A stretch of 64,000 bases of DNA from Xylogone sp. PMI_703. Taxonomy: Eukaryota; Ascomycota; Leotiomycetes. The stretch is from contig JAJTUQ010000002.1 in NCBI GenBank assembly GCA_021399445.1, positions 1,860,001 through 1,924,000 on the forward strand, written 5' to 3'. The position numbers and the translations under genes are program-made. This document shows, piece after piece, positions 36,032-45,570 of this stretch (positions are counted from its first letter, which is position 1; every line of letters begins with the position of its first letter). The notes beneath the pieces are model-generated. The model made no database searches and was not told the DNA's origin. It was given only the letters and a program-made list of their open reading frames with translations.

Positions 36032-38647
36032 ATGGCTACTCATTCCAAATCAGTCTGCATCATAGGTAAATCACTAGTGCTTTATTTTGTCCTTTTCTTT
36101 TGTCATTTCGATTTGTAATAATCCTCATGTATGATTTCCACCTTCTGCTCGCTCTCGAGTTGTGTTACAGGATCATGTAGATAGGCAAGAGGCTGACAAT
36201 CAAGTTTGCACCTCGCAAAAGGTGCCGGTCCATCCGGTCTTGTAGCTGCCAAAACCCTGCTGCACGGCCAGCACCAGAAGCAACAATCTGTAGCAGATGG
36301 CAAGAATGGCTTCTTCCACGTGACCATCTTCGAGAAGAGTCCCCGGATCGGGGGACTCTGGCCGCTGTCGCGCAACGATCCCGGGCTGGTGCACCCGGAC
36401 ATGTGCACGAACCAGAGTCGACACACTGTCGCTTTCAGTGGGTTGTCATGGCCCGAGAATGCCTCTGCGTTTCCCAAGGCCTGGGAGGTTGGAAGTTACC
36501 TGGAGAAGTATCGCCAGACGTACTGTGATGCTGCTGAGCTGCATCTCGGAGAACAAGTTGTAGAAGCCAGTCCGATCTCTGGCGCTGAAGCTGCGAGTGC
36601 AGGGATGAGATGGAGGGTGAAAACGAGAAAGGAACCTTCTTCGACAACCTCATCTTCTGAAAAGGGAGCTGTCGATCAAGCCGAGGAAAGAGAGTATGAG
36701 TTCGACTATGTGATTGTAGCATCTGGATTCTTCGGTAAACCGAATGTACCTTCTCTTAATGGTGAGGCATATCCTGTAATTCATAGTTCTCAATTCCGAG
36801 GTGTCGAGAATCTCGTTCTGAACAAGGATGGCTCCCGAAGACCAGGTACCAAGATTATCGTTGCTGGTGGCCAGATGTCTGGAGTTGAGACAGCTGCTTC
36901 CATTGCGCTGCAGTTGTCTTCTGCTGCGCATTCGCCAGGAGGTTCAGATATCAAAGATGCGGCTGATATAACTGTGCATCATATCGTCCAGAAACCATTT
37001 TGGGTCATGCCTCTCTTCTTTCCAAAGAACCCTATGCTTGAGGGCGCCTCAGGGGAAGATACTGACAAGGTAAGGGAGAAAACTTAGCGGTCTTGATCAA
37101 ATTCTCAATATTGCATCGTTAGCTAGAAAAGCCCTCGTGAGTTTGCTGACGAGTTCTCTTGTAGCTACCAAATCCTGCACCTTCATTCCTTCCTCTTGAT
37201 CTGGTCGCCTATAATATTGGAGTGAGACCACCTGGCCCGCTTCAGAATACTTCGGGTCACATATCTCCTGAGCTTGCTCAGATGACTGCCACGTTTATGC
37301 AAACGCTTATTGGCAGTGATCAGAGCGAATTTGGAGCTCCCGAGATAGCCATCACGGAGCCAGTGAGATCTGAGCCTCCGCTATTAGCGTGCAGCGACCA
37401 CTATCTCGAGTTTGTCAGGTCCGGTAATATTAAACTTCTCAAAGGGAAACTTGATAAATTTGGGCAAAGTGAAAAAGCAACTGTTGTTGATGACGACGGG
37501 AAAGTAAGTGAGTTAGATGACATTGCGGCCGTCGTGCTGGCGACTGGCTTCTCCGCAAACGAGTCCCTCGATTTCCTTCCTGAATCAGTGCTTTCAATTC
37601 TTCAATACGATCCGTCTGCCTCTGAGTTTCCTGTCGCCTTGAGTGTCCACTCTACTTTAAACGCAAAACTACCAACTCTTGGTTTCGTTGGGTTTTACCG
37701 TAGTCCTTACTGGGGCGTCATGGAGATGCAAGCCCGCTACCTTGACAGACTCTGGAGTGGAGATGAACATGCCCAGAAGATACTACAAGAAGACTCTACG
37801 ATGCAAGCGATGGTTGAGTTGAGGACCGACGAGAGACGAGCACAGTTTCCAATGGGGGACTATATGTATCTTATGGAGTCACTAGGCGATGCAACTGTTG
37901 TGAAGAGAAGGGGTCCAGAGGAAGGAAAGCGAACGGGAATTGTCTTTCCCTACCAGTACCTGTCCAATAATGCCAATGAGACAGAGCGGAAGGAGGCCGA
38001 AACCGCGCTCTCGATCATTGATGATATATTCAGGGACTCTGCTGAGAAAGGCAAATACGTCGCGAGGGCTGTGTACCGTGCTCTGCAGGGCGTATGGAAG
38101 GTTGAACGAGACCTAATAAGCTCAATCAGTATCTTCCCCTCGGGCAAATTTACTGGACGAGCAGACTTCTATCCCAGGTCTCCGACGGATGAGGGATATG
38201 ATAGCGAGTACTTGTACGTGGAAGAGGGCGAGTTTGTCACGGAGCAGGGGATGAAGTTCAATGCTAATCGGAGGTAATTATCTCAACCAACCACCGTAAT
38301 TCAACTACGAAAAGAGAGTACTAATGATACAAAGGTACGCCCACCGCTACACCGAAAGCACCGACACCCACAGCGTGTGGTTCATCAAGCAGGATAACAA
38401 ATCCGTCGACTACCTCTTCCACGAACTAGAGATCCTTCCTCCATCACCACCACCTTCGATATCTCCAGAGGGGAAAGTTTCCGGTTCGGGATGGAGAGCG
38501 AGAGCGCACCATTTATGTATTGATGATACTTATGATGTTTTGTATGAGTTCCGGTTCAAAAGTTCGCAGTTGGAGGAGTGGAGGCTGGAGTACAGCGTTA
38601 GGGGACCGCAGAAGGATTATCGGATTGCGAGCATTTATAGACGGTGA
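36032..38647 (+). CDS. Flavin-containing monooxygenase with C-terminal DUF6314-like domain
   Basis: Exons 36032-36065, 36222-37069, 37165-38273 and 38335-38647 give 767 residues. Splicing exon 1 to 2 creates the FAD-binding fold VCIIGAGPSGLVAAKTLL. Further FMO features are KSPRIGGLWPL, NQSRHTVAFSG, FDYVIVASGFFGKPNVP, a second dinucleotide fold TKIIVAGGQMSGVETAAS and VVLATGFSANESLDFLP. From about residue 600 a second domain begins: GVWKVERDLISSI, SGKFTGRADF, HSVWFIKQDNKSVDYLFHE, and a terminal GPQKDYRIASIYRR. This resembles DUF6314, whose function is unknown. Without the last splice (AG|GTAATT..CTAATG..AAAG) the protein stops at 38277 in the middle of the second domain. The monooxygenase probably oxidises N or S atoms of a small molecule with NADPH. 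The product with the adjacent transporter is unknown. Confidence 0.88.
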
Positions 38648-39141
38648 GTTAGAGGGATAGATGGATGAACTGGGGTTTTAGAGTAAGAGGTAGAGAATGA
38701 GATATAGAGTGTTTGTAGGTTTGTGAATCGTGAGATTGAGTATGTTTTGCTTCGTTTTTGTCCTTGTGCTGGGATATACCGTACCAAGCTTTCTGGTGAA
38801 TTACTGCACTTCACTTTTCCCACGCAATCTCTCTTATTAGAACAAACTTCAAGCTTGGAGTTGCTGCTTGATCAACCATTTCTCAGCTTTTATAGGCACA
38901 CAGTTAATCTGTTTTATCAACAACATCCAAGCAATCCACTCTCCCTCCTTCCGATAGAAAGAACAAACAACCTCACAAATTCCCACTCCAAAGCAACCTC
39001 CATCTCGCTTTTCTCTATCCTCTCATAACAGAACAACCTACACTCCACCTACAAAAGGATCCACTCGATATCTACAACCAAATACCCACCAACCCCATTA
39101 TACGACACCCAAATCCAGAGTTGCAAAAAAAAGAAGAAACA
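38648..39141. other. Intergenic region downstream of the FMO gene
   Basis: 494 bp; the second half is C/A-rich leader-like sequence before the small secreted-protein gene. Nothing else is seen. Confidence 0.5.
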
Positions 39142-39492
39142 ATGCTCCTAAAACCTCATCTACTCCTAATCCTACCCCTCCTAGTTCACTCAACTGCAAC
39201 GTCTCCATCTCCACCTTTGCTCCCCAACAACAATAGCAGCAGTGCCAACAACAACACAACCACCTCACTAGATCTGAACATCAACACACCATTTTCTATC
39301 CACGCCAGCGAGATACTCGACGTAACGGGTACAAAGCCCCAGAAATACCAGGAAACATGCGGTAGCTCTCCGTTTCAGGTTCCATGCAGCAGTGACGCGG
39401 CGTCGTGGACTCGCGGTGATGGAGTGGGTGTGGTAGTGGCGACGATCGGGGTGGGAATGGGGGTTTGTGTTTTTGTGGGGCTTATGGGTTGA
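39142..39492 (+). CDS. Small secreted or GPI-anchored protein, unknown
   Basis: A single exon of 116 residues starting at the first ATG (the frame extends upstream only to a TTG). It has a signal peptide (MLLKPHLLLILPLLVHSTA), a low-complexity Asn/Ser/Thr-rich stretch (about 25-48), a short segment with two cysteines (ETCGSSPFQVPCSS) and a hydrophobic C-terminus (GVGVVVATIGVGMGVCVF), which could be a GPI-attachment signal or a membrane anchor. It is preceded by a CA-rich leader. Small size and composition fit a cell-wall or effector-like protein; no family is recognised. Confidence 0.55.
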   Translation: MLLKPHLLLILPLLVHSTATSPSPPLLPNNNSSSANNNTTTSLDLNINTPFSIHASEILDVTGTKPQKYQETCGSSPFQVPCSSDAASWTRGDGVGVVVATIGVGMGVCVFVGLMG

Positions 39493-39798
39493 TTTCAATG
39501 GATTTGGCGGGTTTAAGGGTTTTAGGGGGGGATTTGAGAGCTGGGAGGGAAGGGGGTGGGGAATTGGAGAGTTCTCTCGGATTCATGCCCTGGGTTGGGC
39601 TTGCTTGGGTCTGGAGTTGAGAGGGACGGGGTGTAGTGAATACAGGCACTATGATCTGGGGTTGTTGTTTCGAAGTAGAAATAGAACCTGTGATACCATT
39701 GTATACTTGATATTGTCATCGTACTTATCTAACTTATTCCAAGATCCCACGTTGCTTATATATATCAAATTACTCATAATCATTATATAAAAAGGGTA
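39493..39798. other. Intergenic region between convergent genes
   Basis: 306 bp. The first 150 bases are G-rich (runs of GGG); the rest is AT-rich and probably holds both 3' ends. No coding sequence is supported. Confidence 0.5.
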
Positions 39799-40833
39799 TT
39801 ACACGGAGCTCAACATTATTCTTTTCTCTGGCCAGATTTTCTCCCTCTTGCTATCTCCATCGTCATCGTCATCGTCATCATCGTCTCCAATGGTTCTCTC
39901 TCCATCTCCAAATACGGGCTTGAAGAACATATCGTAAGACCTCCATACCAACTGGAACAAAAGCGCTGTAAGAGTAGCAAGCCATGCGGGAGTCCTCCCG
40001 TCTTTATCAGCAAAGGTCTTCCCAAGCGGAATTATCACCAAAAGAAGCGGTGTCCAAAAGGCTAAGAAGATTCCCGCGCCTAGTCTCTGTCTTAATGTTG
40101 TGATGGTATAAGGTCGGATATTATACAGGTATGCCATGTATTCATCTGGTAAACCGTGCTCTTCTGCGCCATCCGTGATGAGCTTCAGATACCGTGCGGA
40201 TGCTTGTGCATAGCTTGGATCAGGCCGTGATCTTCTAATGCCCTTTCCGTCAGGGGGGCAGAGTAAGGTGTGGGCTGTAAACGGTGTGCCACTGGGTATT
40301 GGGTCTACTTTCCCAATGCCGGTTGGAAGCGTGTAGCATTGCACTTCAACGTCTTGGTATGATGCTCCTCCTCCTTCTGTTGCTATGATTGTGGCATAGT
40401 CCTCTGGTGTAACTTCGTAGACTACTCCTATAAGCCCTTTATGCCATCGGTCCTTGTGATAATCCTGCTTCGACAGTCCTGGTGGGGGTTCATCCGTGCG
40501 GTACCTTGTGTTTGCGAAACAAGGTTCGAGGTAAGGTACTCCTGGCAGATCAAAAGTCAAGTCTAGACTTGGAACATGGACATTAACGGCAGATAGCGGT
40601 TTGATGCCTCGGACGCCCTTGAAAGTCTCGGCGGAGAGATTGGAGCCGTATGCTAGATAGAGGACGGTTCTATCTTGGTCTTTCGCGGTCGCTACTGGTG
40701 AATCTTGAGCTAATCGACTGTCGGACGTACGTGGGAGCCTAATTGGTTCATCTGTCTTGCCTTTTGCTGCAAAGCGGATTTTGAGGAATCTGCGCAGTGA
40801 CGTGCAAGCGCACGAATTGGAGGATTCAGACAT
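39799..40833 (-). CDS. Gamma-glutamylcyclotransferase-like protein with C-terminal membrane segments
   Basis: A single exon of 344 residues. After a 50-residue basic N-terminus comes the GGCT fold: TVLYLAYGSNLSAETF (the YGSNL loop binds the gamma-glutamyl group), FDLPGVPYLEPCFANTRY, GLIGVVYEVTPEDYATIIATEGG with the probable catalytic Glu, and VQCYTLPTG. It resembles the fungal subgroup that includes GliK of gliotoxin clusters, but no such cluster surrounds it. Two hydrophobic helices (GAGIFLAFWTPLLLVIIPLG and ATLTALLFQLVW) near 265-310 suggest membrane attachment. A run of nine Asp, coded by GAY repeats, precedes a basic tail. Function is probably gamma-glutamyl peptide turnover. It is divergent with BET2. 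Confidence 0.85.
   Translation of the reverse strand: MSESSNSCACTSLRRFLKIRFAAKGKTDEPIRLPRTSDSRLAQDSPVATAKDQDRTVLYLAYGSNLSAETFKGVRGIKPLSAVNVHVPSLDLTFDLPGVPYLEPCFANTRYRTDEPPPGLSKQDYHKDRWHKGLIGVVYEVTPEDYATIIATEGGGASYQDVEVQCYTLPTGIGKVDPIPSGTPFTAHTLLCPPDGKGIRRSRPDPSYAQASARYLKLITDGAEEHGLPDEYMAYLYNIRPYTITTLRQRLGAGIFLAFWTPLLLVIIPLGKTFADKDGRTPAWLATLTALLFQLVWRSYDMFFKPVFGDGERTIGDDDDDDDDDGDSKREKIWPEKRIMLSSV
39857..39887. repeat. Coding trinucleotide repeat (Asp tract)
   Basis: CATCGT repeats on the plus strand encode the Asp9 run of the GGCT-like protein. Such repeats vary in length between isolates. Confidence 0.7.
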
Positions 40834-41365
40834 AATGGATTGCTAAAGCAACAAAAGAGCTTCTGATAGTCACTGTAAATCACCTGGAGGGTCAATTAGG
40901 AGAGGAAAGAATTCCTTTCTCCGCCTGCATAACCAAGTTGGATTGACGGTCTAGCTGCCTAGGTAATCCATCAACAAGAATTATTAATGCAGCAAGGCAC
41001 ACGGATTCGGAGCATTCTTATCCGGATAAGGCTGCAACTCCGATGTAGATAAGGGTAAGGCTGAGGAGGCTAGGCATGACATAGTGATGTATGTTGTTTT
41101 AGCTTGAAGACAAAGCATCATACCTCAAACATAGTATCTAGAACTTCCTAATAGAATATCCAAAGCCTTCCTACAGCCTCATAGCCTTGTGTTGTGACCC
41201 TAGAGGGGTCTTGGTGGAACTCACATTTCATTGGCTAGGCGACTAGCTCGATCATACCATCGCCTATTCTGATTGGCTTAAAAGCACGACTTCCCAAGGC
41301 TAAGAAGCGCAATGTTTTAGCTGCTGTGGTAGTGAAACCTCAAGCTCTCCTTCAACAGTTGCAAG
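40834..41365. other. Divergent promoter region between the GGCT-like gene and BET2
   Basis: 532 bp with no ORF of note. It should carry both promoters. No conspicuous known motif. Confidence 0.5.
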
Positions 41366-42487
41366 ATGTCCCTCGTATCGGGTCCCGGTCGAGCAGGAGG
41401 AGGCTTAGGAAGCGCGCCCCACGAACTACAACTAGCTGTTGAAGCACATGTCAAATATATCCAGAGCTTAGACACGGTACTCTCTTCTGCCTGGACGAGC
41501 CCGTCTTCAGATGCTGATGTGCCAGTAGCGTCGAGATGAGCTGGAATATTGGATGACGGAGCATCTTCGCATGAATGGCCTGTATTGGGGGTTGACAGCT
41601 TTACACCTGCTTGGCCGGCCAGATGCGCTTCCCAGAGATGACACAATTGAATTTGTGCTGTCCTGCCAGCATGAGAGTGGAGGTTTTGGTGCTGCACCGG
41701 GACACGACGCCCACATACTGTATACCTTGAGTGCAGTACAAATATTAGCAACAATAGATGCCCTGGATGAATTAGATAAGCGAGGGAAAGGGAAAGGCCG
41801 AGAGCAAGTTGGGCTGTATTTTGCCAGTCTTCAGAACAAGGAAACGGGGACTTTTTCAGGAGACGAATGGGGCGAAGAGGATACACGATTTCTCTATATT
41901 GCCTTGAATGGTCTTTCTCTTCTCAAACTATCACATCTTGTGGATGTTGATAAAGCTGTGGACTATGTCGTTTCCTGCGCTAATTTCGATGGTGGGTATG
42001 GAAGCAGTCCTGGAGCTGAGTCCCATTCTGGCCAGATCTTTGCATGCTTGGCGGCATTATCTGTAGCTGGACGACTTGATTTGGTTGACAAAGACAAGTT
42101 GGGAAGCTGGCTAAGTGAACGTCAAGTAGCAGGAGGCGGTTTGAACGGGCGGCCGGAAAAATTGGAAGATGTCTGCTATAGTTGGTGGGTTGCAAGCAGT
42201 TTATCTATGATCGGGAGGCTACATTGGATCGATGCTAACAAGCTCACTGCCTTCATAATGAAATGTCAAGACACTGAGATGGGAGGTATTGCAGATAGAC
42301 CAGGCGATATGGTCGATGTTTTCCATACGCATTTTGGAATTGCTGGATTAAGTCTGTTAGGCTATCCGGGGCTAGAGGAAGTTGATGCCACATAGTAAGT
42401 AAAGACTGTGGACTCTCTTACTTACTTCTAACGGATGGCAGTTGTATGCCTAAAAAGGTCATTGAGAAATTACTGGGATCCAAATAA
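41366..42487 (+). CDS. BET2: Rab geranylgeranyltransferase (GGTase-II) beta subunit
   Basis: Exons 41366-41476, 41529-42394 and 42442-42487 give 340 residues (yeast Bet2 325). The N-terminus [10 protein letters not shown] continues over the junction as [25 protein letters not shown], typical of the family. Prenyltransferase repeats with GGF/GGY turns follow: [60 protein letters not shown] and [29 protein letters not shown]. Zn ligands are expected to be the Asp and Cys of DVCYSWW and a His of FHTHFG. The last exon adds [15 protein letters not shown]. It transfers geranylgeranyl groups to C-terminal cysteines of Rab GTPases together with the alpha subunit and Rab escort protein in the cytosol. 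Confidence 0.95.
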
Positions 42488-43501
42488 ATCGTCATTTATG
42501 GTTAGTATCGCAACCACGACAACAACTAAGTATCAATGTAAGTTTGTTTCGTGGTCTGAATATGTTCTATTTGTGTGCATGTCAAATGAAAGCTTGGCCT
42601 GGTCCAAATCTCCTGCCATCTAATAACCTATTACCCATAAACCGTGGTTCGAGGATACAAGGCAGGAGGAGAGTAAATGGCGTATAAGGCCTACTACCTT
42701 ATACTTGTGCGCTGATGCTTTGCCAAACTATTCCCCTTCGATGGTAGTTTGCTTATCTACGTACTGACATATGGAACTCAAGGTAAGAATTTTGTTCGCA
42801 TTCACATAGCACTATACATACTCTGGTGTGTGTCAATCGCACCGGTTGGGACTCTGCTGTATCAAGTACTATGGGTAATCCAGGTCCAAGTGCATTGTGA
42901 AGATCAAAGTATCGGGGTATGTAGTTCTTATATCTTTGCGCAATTAAGTCTTATTTAATCTCATGTATAAATGTAAATTATGATTTTTGATTTCTCAAGG
43001 TTAATTGATCTTTCTGTCCCTGAGAATTAATCTTCAGGTCATCCGCGCTCTGCTCGTGCAATCCCGTTTCGCCCAGAGCTAACGTGCCTTCCGTTGTTGA
43101 ACCTCGCTCAGATGCCTCCTTCCTCTTTCCTTCTTTATTTCAATCTGATATTCCTCCAATCCATCGTAAAAACTACAACACTCCTTCCGAAGGGCCTTCC
43201 ATCAATTTGCTGTCACGATTGCTCATTCCCAGCTCGACAAGTTCATTGTCACCGTGAGCAAGGGAACTAACAGGTATGCTCTTCTTGATACATAGCTCCC
43301 TTATATGCAGCAAACTTTACCAGTGTCTGCTATAGCGAGCTCCCAAGCCCTGCATCCGAGTCATATTAGACCTTCTAGCTTTTACGAACTCACAGGGATT
43401 TACTGAATACAAGGCGTTTTTACACCGAACAATCGATGCATTCTCACACTCTGGATTAGCTCTCACATTGCTAACATGGCTATATCACAGACAGCTCGAA
43501 A
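42488..43501. other. Intergenic region downstream of BET2
   Basis: 1.0 kb of AT-rich sequence followed by a CT-rich stretch (43100-43500) that looks like the promoter and leader of the zinc-finger gene. No supported ORF. Confidence 0.5.
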
Positions 43502-45321
43502 ATGTCCGCCTCGAATCAACCAGCCTCATTGCTATGTAGTCTTTGTCCAAAACAACCACGATTCTCGGATATCTCTCATTTATTAACCCACATATCTTCC
43601 AAGTCTCACCTGTCCCACCACTTCAAGCTGCAAATACGCTCTCAATCTGATGCGGAAGCCAAGAAGAAGCTTGATGATTTTGATCGTTGGTATCGTGGCA
43701 ATGGCTTTGATATCCGCCTTTCGGAACGTCTAGCTCTCAAGGAACAAAAGAAAGCGGCAGCAAAAAAGATATGTCCTAGTTCAAACGTAGGTGCCGCTTT
43801 TCAAGACCTTTCCCATATTATTCACTTCGTCCTGACTTTTACTCGTGCTTAGATAAAGGTTGTTAAGAAGTACACACCTGTGGAAGATATCAAGCCTTCC
43901 CTGGAGCGGATTACTCCGGTTCCTCAAATACATCTGTGGCCAACGACTACCACTGGCCCCCCAATTCCGTGCAGTCATTTTGGAGCTCAACCCATGCGCG
44001 AAATACCGACGAGAGCGACCGCACCGTTATATAATTATTGGGATTGTACTATAGCCAAGGAGGAGGCTCCAACAGAGTAAGGAGCAACCCATATACTTTG
44101 AATTGCAATACTCATGATTCTTGCTAGCACTAGCATCTTGTATGAAGACAATCTAACAGAAGATGAATACCCAGAAGTCAATCCCAAGCTGAAGGGAGAT
44201 AATGTATGGCCTGGTATGAACTTGTTTGATTCAGCCACAGAGGAAATGAGGAGACTGAGGAACCAGCGAAAAGATGGCTCCTTTGTAGAGCGAATGATGG
44301 CAAACTCGACAGAAATTGAAGCGTTAGAGTGTGTCTATGATGCGGGTGGAGAGTTTGTGGACGCCAGGGATATCTTCGCTCTTCCTTCGACAGAAAACTC
44401 TCCAGTAAGTTAACCAAATTGTTTCTCAGCAATTCGATATATACCGGGAGTACTACTCCGGAGAAAAGGGTTCAACTCCTGACGATCAATTTATGGGATA
44501 CTAATGGTGAATAGATCAAGAAAAGAGTCCTCACCCCCAAGAGACTCCGACCTCGTCGAGCTTTGGGCGATATTGACAAGAATATCCCGCGTACCAGCAA
44601 TGCAGAGCCAAGTAAAGTCGACCCAGAACAGCCAGCCACCAACCTCCCATCCGGGCTTAGTGGTGCTAGATCATATGTCCCAACTTCTGATGAAGATGAA
44701 GAGTTCAAGATGACGGTTGGTGAGATAATGAATAATAAAAGGAGCTTCAATATTTTCCAAGATAGCCCGGACAAAAGTAAGAGTGTTGTATGATCCATTA
44801 TTGATTGACTACTGAGGCTAATTTTTTGCAGCGCATCCGCAAGATCCATTTCAAGATCAATCGTCAGTATTTGTATTGGCGTACGTGTTCCTATTCAAGA
44901 CTAATTACCCAATAGATCTGAATTCTGTCACGATGGTTTGCCAGCATACCTTGCTAAACAAGACGAAACTTCTACCCCGTATATCAAACAAGACATTATG
45001 CTGAGTGCTGACAAGGAGAATGATATTCCACAATTTGGCATGCTGGGAAACGTCTCGAAAATAGGCTTTTCGGCACCTAGAAGCCCCTTCGATATGCACT
45101 TTAATCCCTTTTGTTATCGACCGCAGCCGTATCCACACTCGTACATATTCAATGACTACGCTAACTACGACGATATGATCAATGACTCTTTGAATCTAAG
45201 TCCCCCGAAAGTGGCTAAGACACCCACGACTGGAACCAGAGAGTCTTCTCGACATAAGCAACCTTCTTCTACTACAAATTTTCGGAAGGGTCGGGGAGGG
45301 CTAAGAAAGCACAAGAAATAA
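43502..45321 (+). CDS. Zinc-finger (C2H2-like) protein, fungal, unknown function
   Basis: Six exons: 43502-43786, 43853-44076, 44128-44404, 44515-44776, 44832-44880 and 44916-45321; together 500 residues, all junctions in frame with GT..AG and visible branch points. The N-terminus has a single C2H2-like finger (LLCSLCPKQPRFSDISHLLTHISSKSHLSHH) followed by a helical basic segment. The middle part is acidic and Pro-rich with VLTPKRLRPRRALGDID and NIFQDSPDK, which look like phosphorylation-rich linear motifs. The C-terminus is Gly/Arg/Lys-rich (FRKGRGGLRKHKK), suggesting nuclear localisation. I do not recognise an experimentally characterised homologue. Exon 5 has 49 nt. An upstream exon cannot be excluded. 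Confidence 0.8.
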
Positions 45322-45570
45322 TTCATACGGCCTGTTTACTCGAGTACCCGTTTCAATATCTTTTCAGCCCAGGTCAGAGGCTACATGGCTATTGAGGTTT
45401 ATGGCAATCAGAATTAGCACGATGAAGCATATTTCTGTTTTTGAGGCGTGGGTTATATGCTATGCTGTACTGTCTGCTTGTTACGAGATGGCGCTTTAGT
45501 GCAAGGCTACTAAACTAGGTTTCAAAGAGGTCATTAAATATTTTATTCATTGTTTATACACTCCCTAAAG

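Noticed and set aside
39799..40833. Gliotoxin-type cluster member GliK
   Set aside because: The GGCT fold is similar, but neighbouring genes are BET2, a small secreted protein and an FMO; no NRPS, GST or methyltransferase of such a cluster is present.
44460..44485. B-box-like GGTTCAACTCC, possible tRNA gene
   Set aside because: No A box, acceptor stem or cloverleaf could be built around it, and it lies in an intron of the zinc-finger gene.
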